Assembly (NCBI RefSeq): GCF_003182095.1
Contig: NZ_QGTJ01000003.1
Location: 372,001-436,000 of the forward strand
Source of the DNA: Plasticicumulans acidivorans
Lineage (GTDB): Bacteria; Pseudomonadota; Gammaproteobacteria; Competibacterales; Competibacteraceae
DNA length: 64,000 nt
Direction of reading: 5' to 3'
A program made the position numbers and the translations under genes. Positions 54,201-63,063 of the stretch are shown one piece after another (the first letter of the stretch is position 1; each line of letters starts with the position of its first letter). Under the pieces are notes generated by a model. It made no database searches and had not been told where the DNA came from. It worked only from the letters and a program-made list of their open reading frames with translations.

Positions 54201-56828
54201 CTAGCCAGCGAGCGCCTTCGAAGCAATTTCGAAGACGTCCGGTGACAACCCGCGCAGGTCGAGGATGCGCTCCAGCGCCCCGCGCATCAGCGCCTGACGG
54301 CCGGCGTCGTACTGCCGCCAGCGCGTCAGCGCACCCAGCAGACGTGCAGCGATCTGCGGATTCAGCGGATCGAGCTCAACAATGCGCTCGACCAGGAAGG
54401 CATAGCCGCTGCCATCCGCCGCGTGGAACCGTACCGCGTTGTTGTTGCAGAACGCACCGACCAGCGCACGCACCTTGTTCGGATTGCGCAAATTGAACGC
54501 CGGATGCTGAAGCAGCGTGCAGACGTGCTTCAGCGTATCGGCGCGCTTCGAGGTCGCCTGCAGCGTGAACCACTTGTCGACCACCAGCGCCTCGCGCTGC
54601 CAGCGCGTGTAGAACGATTCGAGCGCCGCGAGCCTGGCCGGATGTTCGCCATGAGCGATCAGCGTAATCGCCGCCAGCTGCTCGGTCATGTTGTCGGCCG
54701 ACTCCAGCTGCCGCGACAGCATGGTATGGACCAGCGCGCTTTCCAGACTGGCGAGATAGTCGAGGCAGCGGTTACGCAGCGCACGCCGGCCGATCGCCTC
54801 GCCGTCGAGGCTGTAGGCGCCGTGCACCGCCAACCGTTCGACCAGGGCGTTGAACGCCGCGCGGTGATGCAGCGCCAGCCCCTTGCGCAGAAACTCGCGG
54901 GCGGCGAACAGGCCATCGACGTCGATGACCGCCATCTGCTCCGCCAGATAGGCCTCGGACGGCAGCGTCAGCATCTGCTCAAGCAGTGCCGGATCGGTGC
55001 TGTCGTCCGCCAGCAGGCGGGCGAACAGCTCGGCCAGCGTCGATGGCAGCGACCAGGCGTGTCCCTCGGCACGCACCGCAAGCAGCTGGAGCACTGCGCG
55101 CACCCCCAGCTGCTGCGCCGCCTCCCAGCGGTTGAAGGTGTCGCTGTCATGCGCCGCGAGGAACAGCAGTTCCTCATCGCTGTAATCACAGACCAGCTTC
55201 ACCGGCGCCGAAAACCCGCGCAGCAGTGACGGCACCGGCGCGGCCGGCACGTCTTCGAACACGAAGCTCTGCTCGGCCTGCGTCAGTTCGAGCACGCGCG
55301 CACCCGTCGCCGCGGTTTCGTCGCTCAGGCGCAGCGGCAGCTCGCTGCCATCACGATCGAGCAGGCCAACGGCCACCGGGATCAGGAACGGTTCCTTATC
55401 CGCTGCCTCCGGCGTCGGCGGGCAGGACTGGGCGAGGTGCAGCGTGTAGCGACGCTGGGCTGCGTCATATTCGCCGCGCGCCTTCAGCGTCGGCGTCCCG
55501 GCCTGACGGTACCAGCGCATGAACTGCGACAGATCGCGGCCATTGGCATCGGCCATCGCCGCACAGAAATCCTCACAGGTCACCGCCTGGCCGTCATGGC
55601 GCTGGAAGTACAGATCCATGCCCTTGCGGAAGCCTTCGCGCCCGAGCAGCGTCTGGTACATGCGCACCACCTCGGCGCCCTTCTCGTACACCGTGACCGT
55701 ATAGAAATTGTTGATCTCGATGTAGGACTCGGGACGGACCGGGTGCGCCAGCGGGCCGGCATCCTGCGGGAACTGCAGCGCGCGCAGATTGCGCACGTCG
55801 TCGATGCGCGCCACTGCCGCCGAGTTCATGTCGGCGGAAAATTCCTGATCGCGGAAAACGGTGAGCCCTTCCTTCAGCGACAGCTGGAACCAGTCGCGGC
55901 AGGTGACGCGGTTGCCGGTCCAGTTGTGGAAGTACTCGTGGGCGATCACCGATTCGATACCAAGGAAATCGGCATCAGTGGCGGTGTCGGGGCGCGCCAG
56001 CACGAACTTGGTGTTGAAGACGTTGAGTCCCTTGTTCTCCATCGCCCCCATGTTGAAGTCCGAAACGGCGACGATCATGTAGATGTCGAGGTCGTACTCA
56101 AGGCCAAAGCGCTCCTCGTCCCAGCGCATCGCCTTCTTCAGCGAAGCCATCGCGTGCGCGCACTGATCGACCTTGTCGTGCTCGGTGTAGATCTCCAGCG
56201 CCACCGTGCGCCCGGAGCGGGTGACGAACTGATCGCGCACGCAACCGAGATCGCCGGCGACCAGCGCGAACAGGTAGGACGGTTTCGGGAACGGGTCCTC
56301 CCAGCGCACCCAGTGACGGCCGTCGGCCAGCTCGCCGCGTTCGACCGGGTTGCCGTTGGACAGCAGCATCGGGTAGCGCTCGCGCTCGGCGACCACCGTC
56401 GTCGTGAAGCGCGCCATCACGTCCGGGCGATCGAGGTAATAGGTGATCTTGCGAAACCCCTCCGGCTCGCACTGCGTGCAGAAGTTGCCGGACGATTTGT
56501 ACAGCCCTTCCAGCGCGGTATTGAGTTCGGGGTGGATCAGCGTCTCGACGCCGAGCGTGAACTGCGCCGGCGGATCGAACAGCGTCAGCGTATCGGCCGT
56601 CACCTGGTAGCGGTGCGCCGGCAGCGGCTTGTCATCGAGCGTCAGCCCGAGCAGTTCGAGCTGTTCGCCGTGCAGGTGCAGCGCGTCGATCGCAGAGTCC
56701 TGCCGGCGCAGCTGCAGGCGGCTGCTGACCCGCGTACCGGTCTCGCCGAGCTCGAAGCGCAGTTCGACCTGGTCGATGAGGAAGGCAGGGGCACGATAGT
56801 CCTTGAGCAAAACGGCACTGGCAGTCAT
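54201..56828 (-). CDS. pepN: Aminopeptidase N (M1 family zinc peptidase)
   Basis: The 875 residues match proteobacterial PepN: the substrate block VAVSDFNMGAMENKGLN, zinc motif HEYFHNW (near 297) with the third ligand in LKEGLTVFRDQ, and the all-helical C-terminal domain. It releases N-terminal residues from peptides in the cytoplasm. The ATG at 56828 gives the usual TASAVLLKDYRAP start. It is the last gene of the leftward series that begins at the right edge, 111 bp after cdsA. Confidence 0.97.
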   Translation of the reverse strand: MTASAVLLKDYRAPAFLIDQVELRFELGETGTRVSSRLQLRRQDSAIDALHLHGEQLELLGLTLDDKPLPAHRYQVTADTLTLFDPPAQFTLGVETLIHPELNTALEGLYKSSGNFCTQCEPEGFRKITYYLDRPDVMARFTTTVVAERERYPMLLSNGNPVERGELADGRHWVRWEDPFPKPSYLFALVAGDLGCVRDQFVTRSGRTVALEIYTEHDKVDQCAHAMASLKKAMRWDEERFGLEYDLDIYMIVAVSDFNMGAMENKGLNVFNTKFVLARPDTATDADFLGIESVIAHEYFHNWTGNRVTCRDWFQLSLKEGLTVFRDQEFSADMNSAAVARIDDVRNLRALQFPQDAGPLAHPVRPESYIEINNFYTVTVYEKGAEVVRMYQTLLGREGFRKGMDLYFQRHDGQAVTCEDFCAAMADANGRDLSQFMRWYRQAGTPTLKARGEYDAAQRRYTLHLAQSCPPTPEAADKEPFLIPVAVGLLDRDGSELPLRLSDETAATGARVLELTQAEQSFVFEDVPAAPVPSLLRGFSAPVKLVCDYSDEELLFLAAHDSDTFNRWEAAQQLGVRAVLQLLAVRAEGHAWSLPSTLAELFARLLADDSTDPALLEQMLTLPSEAYLAEQMAVIDVDGLFAAREFLRKGLALHHRAAFNALVERLAVHGAYSLDGEAIGRRALRNRCLDYLASLESALVHTMLSRQLESADNMTEQLAAITLIAHGEHPARLAALESFYTRWQREALVVDKWFTLQATSKRADTLKHVCTLLQHPAFNLRNPNKVRALVGAFCNNNAVRFHAADGSGYAFLVERIVELDPLNPQIAARLLGALTRWRQYDAGRQALMRGALERILDLRGLSPDVFEIASKALAG

Positions 56829-56939
56829 GGGCATCCCGAGGCAGCAAAGTGGAGCAAACGGCACAACGGCGATCGTACCGCCATGCGGGCGATCACAGCA
56901 CGAGCCAGCGCCAGGCGCAAACGCATGACCTGTGCCGGT

Positions 56940-57884
56940 TCAGGTCCACCAGTAGCGCACGGCATGGAAAAACACCGGCGCCGCGAAGCACAGCGAATCG
57001 ATACGATCGAGCATGCCGCCGTGGCCTTCGATCATCGCGCCGAAGTCCTTGACGCCTCGATCGCGCTTGATCGCCGACATCACCAGGCCGCCGGCGAAGC
57101 CAAGCAGCGTCACCAGCAGCGCCAGCATGAAAGCCTGCCACGGCGTGAACGGCGTCGCCCACCACAGCGCCGTGCCGATCAGCGCCGCCGACAGCACGCC
57201 ACCGACGAAACCCTCGACAGTCTTGTTCGGGCTGAGCCTGGGCACGATCGCCCGCCGCCCGCACAGCTTGCCGAACACGTACTGCAATACGTCGCTCAGC
57301 TGCACCACCAGCACCAGCCAGATCAGCAGCGTGGCGTTCTGGCCGCTGTAGCCGGGAATCTCCAGCATCAGCAGCGCCGGCGCATGACTGACCGCGTAAA
57401 CGCAGATCATCAGCCCCCACTGGATCTTCGCGCTGCGTTCGAGGAAATGCTCGGTATCGCCGGCGAGCGCGCTGCGCAGCGGCAGGAACAGGAACGCGTA
57501 GACCGGGATCAGGATCGCGAACAAACCGTACCAGCGCGTGCCGACCAGCCAGTAATGCAGCGGCAGAAACACGAAGAAGCTCCAGAACAGCGTCTCGTGA
57601 TCACCGCGTCGCGTCGGCGTCAGCGTGATGAATTCGCGCAGCCCGAGGAACGACACCAGTGCAAACAGCAGCACGGTGCCGAGATCGCCGCAGGCGAGCG
57701 CGGCGGCGAACACTGCGCACATCGCCCACCAGGCGCGGATGCGGGCATTGAGATTGTCGACGGTGGCGCGACCGCGCTCGCTCAGCGGTCGCTGCGTCAG
57801 GCGGTAACCGATCAGGCTGGCGATGACCAGCACCAGCAGCACGCCGCCGAGCAGCCAGTGCCCATAGAAACCGAATCCGCTCAT
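56940..57884 (-). CDS. CDP-diacylglycerol synthase (phosphatidate cytidylyltransferase)
   Basis: The 314-residue membrane protein has about eight helices and the CdsA signature SAIKRDRGVKDFGAMIEGHGGMLDR. It makes CDP-diacylglycerol from phosphatidate and CTP. Its ATG overlaps the stop of the acyltransferase gene (57881-57884). With that gene and the CDP-alcohol transferase it forms a compact lipid unit resembling the E. coli ynb genes rather than the housekeeping cdsA between rseP and ispU. Confidence 0.93.
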   Translation of the reverse strand: MSGFGFYGHWLLGGVLLVLVIASLIGYRLTQRPLSERGRATVDNLNARIRAWWAMCAVFAAALACGDLGTVLLFALVSFLGLREFITLTPTRRGDHETLFWSFFVFLPLHYWLVGTRWYGLFAILIPVYAFLFLPLRSALAGDTEHFLERSAKIQWGLMICVYAVSHAPALLMLEIPGYSGQNATLLIWLVLVVQLSDVLQYVFGKLCGRRAIVPRLSPNKTVEGFVGGVLSAALIGTALWWATPFTPWQAFMLALLVTLLGFAGGLVMSAIKRDRGVKDFGAMIEGHGGMLDRIDSLCFAAPVFFHAVRYWWT

Positions 57885-58504
57885 TGCGCCAAGGCCTCCA
57901 CCGCCGCCCGCGCCCGTGTCAGGAAATCCGCCCGCAATTCGCCGTCTTCGAGGCGCAGCGGTGCACCGAAGCGTGCCGCGCACAACAGCGGTACCGGCAG
58001 CACCGTCCCTTTCGGCAGCACCCGGTTGAGGTTCTCCAGATACACCGGCACCAGCTCGACTTCGGGGCGCTGACGGGCCAGGTGATACAGCCCCGACTTG
58101 AACGGCTGGATGGCACTGCCGTCGCCGCGCGTGCCTTCCGGAAACAGGATCAGCGCTTCACCGGCATCGAGCATCGCCAGCAGCGGTTCGAGCACGGTCT
58201 GACGATCACGCGTCTCGCCGTTGCGTTCGATCAGCAAAGCACCGAACACCTCGCCTGCCAGCCAGTGGCGCAGTGGCGAAGCATCCCAGTAGTCGCGGGC
58301 GGCCACCGGATGGGTGTGCTGACGCAGTGGCCCCGGCAGCGCCGCCCAGATCACCAGACCGTCGAGGTGGCTGGCATGATTGGCGAAATACACCCGCGGC
58401 CCCGCCTGTGGCGCAACGTCGCGCCACAACGCCCGCACCCCGGTAAGCACACGGCAGACACCGACCAGCAGCGCCGCGGCACACTCCACACGCCAGCCAC
58501 TCAT
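57881..58504 (-). CDS. PlsC-type 1-acyl-glycerol-3-phosphate acyltransferase
   Basis: The 207 residues contain the acyltransferase motifs NHASHLD (about 42-48) and FPEGTR (121-126). Family members acylate lysophosphatidate to phosphatidate, the substrate of the next enzyme in the unit. An N-terminal hydrophobic segment suggests membrane attachment. The start at 58504 overlaps the preceding gene by 4 bases. Confidence 0.9.
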   Translation of the reverse strand: MSGWRVECAAALLVGVCRVLTGVRALWRDVAPQAGPRVYFANHASHLDGLVIWAALPGPLRQHTHPVAARDYWDASPLRHWLAGEVFGALLIERNGETRDRQTVLEPLLAMLDAGEALILFPEGTRGDGSAIQPFKSGLYHLARQRPEVELVPVYLENLNRVLPKGTVLPVPLLCAARFGAPLRLEDGELRADFLTRARAAVEALAQ

Positions 58505-59139
58505 CGGGCATTCAGCCCACGGGCGATGTCGGCGAGCCGGCGCACGCAGGTCCAGGCACCGCCGGACACGACGACGACCAGCGCCAGCAGCAGCACGCTC
58601 TGCCCCCAGGCCGGTGGCAGCGCCGCGGCCAGCAGCGCAGTGACGGTGAGCAGCGCCATGCGGTGTGGTTTCGCCATCGGCCCGGTGAACTGCTGCGGCA
58701 GGCCGCAGGCACCGCCGAGCACGCGCACATAGGCGGTCAGCACCGCCATCAGCGCCGCCGCCCAGCCGAGGCTCACCCCCCAGGGATGAAAACTCAGGCC
58801 ATAGCCGACACCGAGCAGGATCAGCACGTCGGCGACGCGATCCGGCGCATCGTTGTAGAGATCGCCCGTCGGCGTCTTCAACCCGCCTTCGACCGCGACC
58901 ATGCCATCGAGCAGATTGCACGCCAGCCGCCCCTGCACCAGCGCGGCCGCCGCGATCAGCAGCAGCGGTGTGGCTCCGGGAACGGCCCGGAAGGCCACGG
59001 CAAAGCACAACCCGGCCAGCCCGGCCAGGCCGACGCTCGCCAGCGAAATACCGTTCGGCGTCGCGCCCCGCGCCTGCAGCCAGCGGGCCGCCGCCCGCGC
59101 CAGGGCGGTATCACGCGAACGCAGTGGTCGTCTTTCCAT
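58501..59139 (-). CDS. CDP-alcohol phosphatidyltransferase family protein
   Basis: The 212 residues have about six helices and a variant CDP-alcohol motif, NLLDGMVAVEGG...GDLYNDAPDR, with Asn for the first Asp and Val in place of the usual Arg. The DG and the GxxxDxxxD part are kept. It would move a phosphatidyl group from CDP-diacylglycerol to an alcohol. The two changes suggest an unusual acceptor, as for the YnbA-like branch. The start has CAGGAG upstream. Confidence 0.8.
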   Translation of the reverse strand: MERRPLRSRDTALARAAARWLQARGATPNGISLASVGLAGLAGLCFAVAFRAVPGATPLLLIAAAALVQGRLACNLLDGMVAVEGGLKTPTGDLYNDAPDRVADVLILLGVGYGLSFHPWGVSLGWAAALMAVLTAYVRVLGGACGLPQQFTGPMAKPHRMALLTVTALLAAALPPAWGQSVLLLALVVVVSGGAWTCVRRLADIARGLNAR

Positions 59140-59157
59140 CGGCAGCTCCTGTCGGTA

Positions 59158-59544
59158 TCAGCGGCGTTCCAGCGTGGCGGCAAACGGGCACGCCATGCCG
59201 TGATAGGCAGAGCAGCCCTCGCCCTGCTCGCTGACCGTCGCCTTGCGCCCGGCGACCACGATGCTGACGCGGCACTCGGCGTCGATGTCGTCTTCGCTCA
59301 GCTGCATTTCGAGACGATTGCCCTGCCGCTCGGCGGCGGCGGAAAACTCGGCGATACAGCTCGTCGCGTCGGCCTGCGGCACACTGACCTCCATGTCGAC
59401 GGCGACGGCGTCGGCACTGTCCGAACCGCTGATGGTGAGCTGACGCTCGCCGCCCTGCGCCGATACGTACTCGCCATCGAGCGACTCGGCCGCCAGCGCG
59501 CTCACCGTCACCAGCAGTGCCGCAGCCATCAGCAGGCCGCGCAT
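59158..59544 (-). CDS. Small secreted protein of unknown function
   Basis: The 128 residues start with a clear signal peptide (RGLLMAAALLVTVSALA, cleavage near residue 20). The mature part is beta-rich with four Cys (SCIAEF, ECRVSI, GCSAYHGMACPF), probably two disulfides. No family recognised. The ATG at 59544 overlaps the acpH stop; an ATG at 59568 would weaken the signal peptide. Confidence 0.65.
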   Translation of the reverse strand: MRGLLMAAALLVTVSALAAESLDGEYVSAQGGERQLTISGSDSADAVAVDMEVSVPQADATSCIAEFSAAAERQGNRLEMQLSEDDIDAECRVSIVVAGRKATVSEQGEGCSAYHGMACPFAATLERR

Positions 59545-60134
59545 CAGAGGCTGTGCGTGTTTCGCCATTCGTTTACGAACTCCTGAAGTTGCGGGAAAAA
59601 CTCGACGAACGCGGCATTCAGCGACGCATCGAGCGTGCGCAGCTCGACCGCCGCCTGCGGCAGCGGCGACGGCCGTCTGAGCCGGCTGGCGATGCCCGTC
59701 AGCGCCCGCGCTACGCCGCTGAATTCCCGATATGCCAGCAGCAGCTGAGTCGAGATCAGGTAATCGATACTGCCGCGCATGCGCGGCGGCAGCTGAGCAT
59801 AGTCGGCGAGCAGCGCGGCGTGCACCTCGGCGACGAACTCGCTGAGCGGCTGTGCGCACCAGCGTGTCCAGTCACGCGCCAGACAGTGATCAAAGTAAAC
59901 GTCGAGGACGATGCCGCCGTAGCGACGCAGCGGTGCGGAAAGTTCGCCGCGCACCGCCAGTACACGCGGATGCGTGTCGGTGTAGCGATCGATCGCACGA
60001 TGCAGCTGCACCTCGCGACGCCAGACGGGATCGGCGAGCGCATCGACCGCGCCTTTATGAAAGTCACCGAGCATCTGGCCGACGCGGGCACGCGCCTGCG
60101 GCGCGGCGAGCAGGAAGTGCGCGAGGTAGTTCAT
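59544..60134 (-). CDS. acpH: Acyl carrier protein phosphodiesterase
   Basis: The 196 residues match AcpH (DUF479): MNYLAHFLLA, MLGDFHKG, HRAIDRYTDTHP and YGGIVLDVYFDHCLA, with His/Asp residues for metal binding. The enzyme removes phosphopantetheine from acyl carrier protein. The start overlaps the tgpA stop by 4 bases (60131-60134), so the operon continues. Confidence 0.93.
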   Translation of the reverse strand: MNYLAHFLLAAPQARARVGQMLGDFHKGAVDALADPVWRREVQLHRAIDRYTDTHPRVLAVRGELSAPLRRYGGIVLDVYFDHCLARDWTRWCAQPLSEFVAEVHAALLADYAQLPPRMRGSIDYLISTQLLLAYREFSGVARALTGIASRLRRPSPLPQAAVELRTLDASLNAAFVEFFPQLQEFVNEWRNTHSL

Positions 60135-62107
60135 GCCCGCGGCCGGAAATTGCGCACCCGCAGTCGCAGCTCACGCAGCTGCTCGGCCGACGCCGCCGGA
60201 CCGAAACGCAGGCTGGCGTAGAGATCAAGGATATAGCCGGTCTCGTCCGCCAGATCCGGGCGCTGGCGGGCAATCCTGGCCGCGAAAGCCTGCGGTCCTT
60301 CATGCGCGGCGCGGCTCAGCCCGATCCACTCCAGACGCGCACAGAAACGAAGGTACAGCGCAGCCAGGGCATCGTGTCGCGGCCGCCGGCACCACCAGGA
60401 CCAGGCCGCCAGCAGAGCAGCGACGATCAGCAGCCCCCCCAGCATCAGCGCCAGCAGGCCCAGCACGTCGGCACCGTGCCAACCCAGCCACTGCAGCAGC
60501 TCGCGCTGGCGCTCGGGACCATAGGCCAGTACCCATTCGTTCCAGGTGACATCGAGCGCATCGAGCTGCAGCAGCGCCTGACGCAGCCAGCCGTCTCCGC
60601 GGCGCGCCAGCAGCGGCAGTACCGATGGATCACCGATGGCGGCAAAGGTGCCACGCTCGACGCGCTCCGGGGCAATCGCCGCCGTGGGATCGACACGCGT
60701 CCAGCCCTGCCCTTCAAGCCAAACTTCGGCCCAGGCGTGAGCGTCGGACTGGCGCACGATGTAGTACTCACCGCTTGGTGCCCGCTCGGCACCGAGATAA
60801 CCCGCCACCACCCGCGCCGGCACGGCGGCGGCGCGCATCAGCACGACGAAAGCGCCAGCGTAGTGCTCGCAGTAACCGGCACGCGTCTCGAACAGGAACT
60901 CATCGACCACGTCACCCGTCAGCAACGGCGGCTGCAGGGTGTAGCGATACGGCCCCTCGCGAAACAGACGCAAGGCGGCTTCAACCCGCTGACGCGGGTC
61001 TTTCAGTGTCTGCTGCCAGCGCCGGCCGAGTTCGACGGCCTGCGGCGCGGCATCACTCGGCAGAGCCAGTGCGCGCAGGCGCTCCACTGACGACAGCGGA
61101 CCACTGCGATAGTCGAGATCCGAATACTGTGTGTAGCGCAGCAGCTCAGTCACCGGCGTCAGCCGGCGCAGGACATCATTGGTATCGACAAAAGTGGCCG
61201 CCGGCAGACTGGCGGGACGATCCAGTGCAAACAGCCAGCGGCGGCCACTCGGCTCCAGCGTAATGACGTATTCGATGGGTTCGCCAACCGCTTCGTGGGC
61301 AAAACGCGCACTGCGGCGCAGAGGATCGTAGGCGCGCCAGACGCGGCCATCGAAACGCTCCAGCACCAGCCCGCGCCAGTACCGCTGCGCCGGTGGCGGT
61401 ACGGCGGCACTGAAACGCACGCGAAACGCCACAGCATCCGACAGATTCAGTCGGGCAATCGAGCCCGGGCTCATTTCATCATCGATGCCCGTACGCGCGG
61501 CGGCGTCCTGCGGCAGGTTCCACAACGGCCCCTGTACGCGCGGAAAACACAGGAACAGCACCAGAGCCACAGGGATGGCCCGCACCAGCATGGAGCCGAC
61601 CAGTCGATAGTTCTGGCCCGATGACATGTTGGTATCGGCACGCGAGGCACTGACCTGGGCGGCCAGCGTTACCGTCACTGCGAGCGCGGCGTAGACAGCC
61701 GTCAGCAGGCCCTGGTCGTAGAGCAGACGAGCCATGACCAGCAGGTAGGCGAGCAGCGTCAGCACCTGCGCATCACGGCGCGTGCGCCATTCGAGCAGCT
61801 TCAGCGCGCTCATCGCGAACAGCAGCGCCACACCAGCTTCTCGCCCGAACAGCGTGCGGTAATGCCAACCGACGCCGATGCACAACAGCAGCGTCATCAG
61901 CCCCAGCATGCCACGCGACGGCGACGGCAAACGTCCGAACGCCGCCGCCACACGCCAGCCGCCGGCAACGACAAACACCAGTACCAGCCACCACGGCACC
62001 ACCAGCATCTGCGGAGCGGCCGCCAGCAGCAGCGCCAGCCCGACATCACGCATCAAGCGCGGCGCGCCTGGATCCTGTTCCAGCGCCACCGGCTCAGGAA
62101 CCGACAT
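60131..62107 (-). CDS. tgpA: TgpA-type membrane transglutaminase-like protein
   Basis: The 658 residues have an N-terminal membrane domain (about six helices to residue ~190). A periplasmic transglutaminase core follows, with Cys in GYCEHYAGAF (near 412), His in HAWAEVW (near 456) and Asp in VDPTA (near 470). A further helix and a cytoplasmic tail end it. TgpA is essential in Pseudomonas. The ATG at 62107 has GGAGAGG upstream; 62122 is an alternative. It overlaps the DUF58 gene by 14 bases. Confidence 0.9.
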   Translation of the reverse strand: MSVPEPVALEQDPGAPRLMRDVGLALLLAAAPQMLVVPWWLVLVFVVAGGWRVAAAFGRLPSPSRGMLGLMTLLLCIGVGWHYRTLFGREAGVALLFAMSALKLLEWRTRRDAQVLTLLAYLLVMARLLYDQGLLTAVYAALAVTVTLAAQVSASRADTNMSSGQNYRLVGSMLVRAIPVALVLFLCFPRVQGPLWNLPQDAAARTGIDDEMSPGSIARLNLSDAVAFRVRFSAAVPPPAQRYWRGLVLERFDGRVWRAYDPLRRSARFAHEAVGEPIEYVITLEPSGRRWLFALDRPASLPAATFVDTNDVLRRLTPVTELLRYTQYSDLDYRSGPLSSVERLRALALPSDAAPQAVELGRRWQQTLKDPRQRVEAALRLFREGPYRYTLQPPLLTGDVVDEFLFETRAGYCEHYAGAFVVLMRAAAVPARVVAGYLGAERAPSGEYYIVRQSDAHAWAEVWLEGQGWTRVDPTAAIAPERVERGTFAAIGDPSVLPLLARRGDGWLRQALLQLDALDVTWNEWVLAYGPERQRELLQWLGWHGADVLGLLALMLGGLLIVAALLAAWSWWCRRPRHDALAALYLRFCARLEWIGLSRAAHEGPQAFAARIARQRPDLADETGYILDLYASLRFGPAASAEQLRELRLRVRNFRPRA

Positions 62108-63053
62108 CGGCGGCCTCTCCATATAGAGCAAGGTGTTCGAGCGCGGCACGGCGGTGCATATCACCGTGATCCGGCGCCAGTTCGCAGCCCGGCAGGCGCA
62201 GGCCGTAACGCAGGCCGGCGGCCTCCGCAGCCAGCACCCAGGCACTCAGCTGCGACAGACGGGCTTCGATGTCCGTCAGCTCGGCCAAGGCGTTCCAGTC
62301 GAGCAGCACCTCCTCGCCGCCGGCCGGCGAGACGAACTCCTTGACCAGCAGGGTTTCGCTGCGCGCCGAGGCGCGCCAGGCGACGTGGGTTGCCGCATCG
62401 CCACGTCGCCACTCGCGCAGCCCGGCGAACTCCTCGTCACCGGCCAGCTCGGCACCGAGCTCGTGACGCAGGCCGTAACCGCCACTCGGCAGGGGTCGGT
62501 CGCCCAGCGGCGCCGGCCAGATCACGCCACAGGCTGGAAACTCCAGCCAGGTCCAGGCGCAGAACAGACCGAGCGGATACACCGTGGACAGCCGCAGCGT
62601 ATCCAGACGCAGGCGGCCGCGGCGCGGCGCCTTCACCAGCAGATCCACGCTCTCGCTGCCCGCCGGCAGATCCGCCAGCCGGGCCGTGATGCCGTCACCG
62701 TCGACGGTGATGCCGTAACGCGCCCGGCTGCCGGGAACGTCGATGCGCAGCGACACGTTGGCCTGCGTGCCGGCAAAGGCTGATTCGGCGCTGGGAGGAT
62801 GCACGGTCAAGCCACTCAGCTGGTCATGCACGCGCTTCATTGCATCGACGGCGACGCCACCGAGCACGAAGGTGAGCACGAAACCGAGATTGACGTTGTA
62901 GTTGATCGACCAGCCCAGCAGCACCATCAGCAAGGCGGCAAAGGCGTAGCCGGCACGCGTCGGCAACACGTACAGCCGGCGGCGATCGATGCGACACGGC
63001 CCGCTCAGCGGTTTGTGCCGACGCCGATGATGGGCCCGCAGCCAGTTCGACAT
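62094..63053 (-). CDS. DUF58 protein of the MoxR-DUF58-TgpA operon
   Basis: The 319 residues have two membrane helices near the N-terminus (about 30-70) and the DUF58 block GLREWRRGDAATHVAWRASAR (about 215-235) in a VWA-like domain. It always travels with MoxR ATPases, which are thought to act on it. It starts 10 bases after the moxR stop. Confidence 0.9.
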   Translation of the reverse strand: MSNWLRAHHRRRHKPLSGPCRIDRRRLYVLPTRAGYAFAALLMVLLGWSINYNVNLGFVLTFVLGGVAVDAMKRVHDQLSGLTVHPPSAESAFAGTQANVSLRIDVPGSRARYGITVDGDGITARLADLPAGSESVDLLVKAPRRGRLRLDTLRLSTVYPLGLFCAWTWLEFPACGVIWPAPLGDRPLPSGGYGLRHELGAELAGDEEFAGLREWRRGDAATHVAWRASARSETLLVKEFVSPAGGEEVLLDWNALAELTDIEARLSQLSAWVLAAEAAGLRYGLRLPGCELAPDHGDMHRRAALEHLALYGEAADVGS

Positions 63054-63063
63054 CCGCGCCTCG

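Noticed and set aside
55437..58073. Very long rightward open frame opposite pepN and cdsA
   Set aside because: It is antisense to two genes with full catalytic motifs and has Arg/His/Gln-rich low-complexity translation, typical of GC-rich shadow frames.
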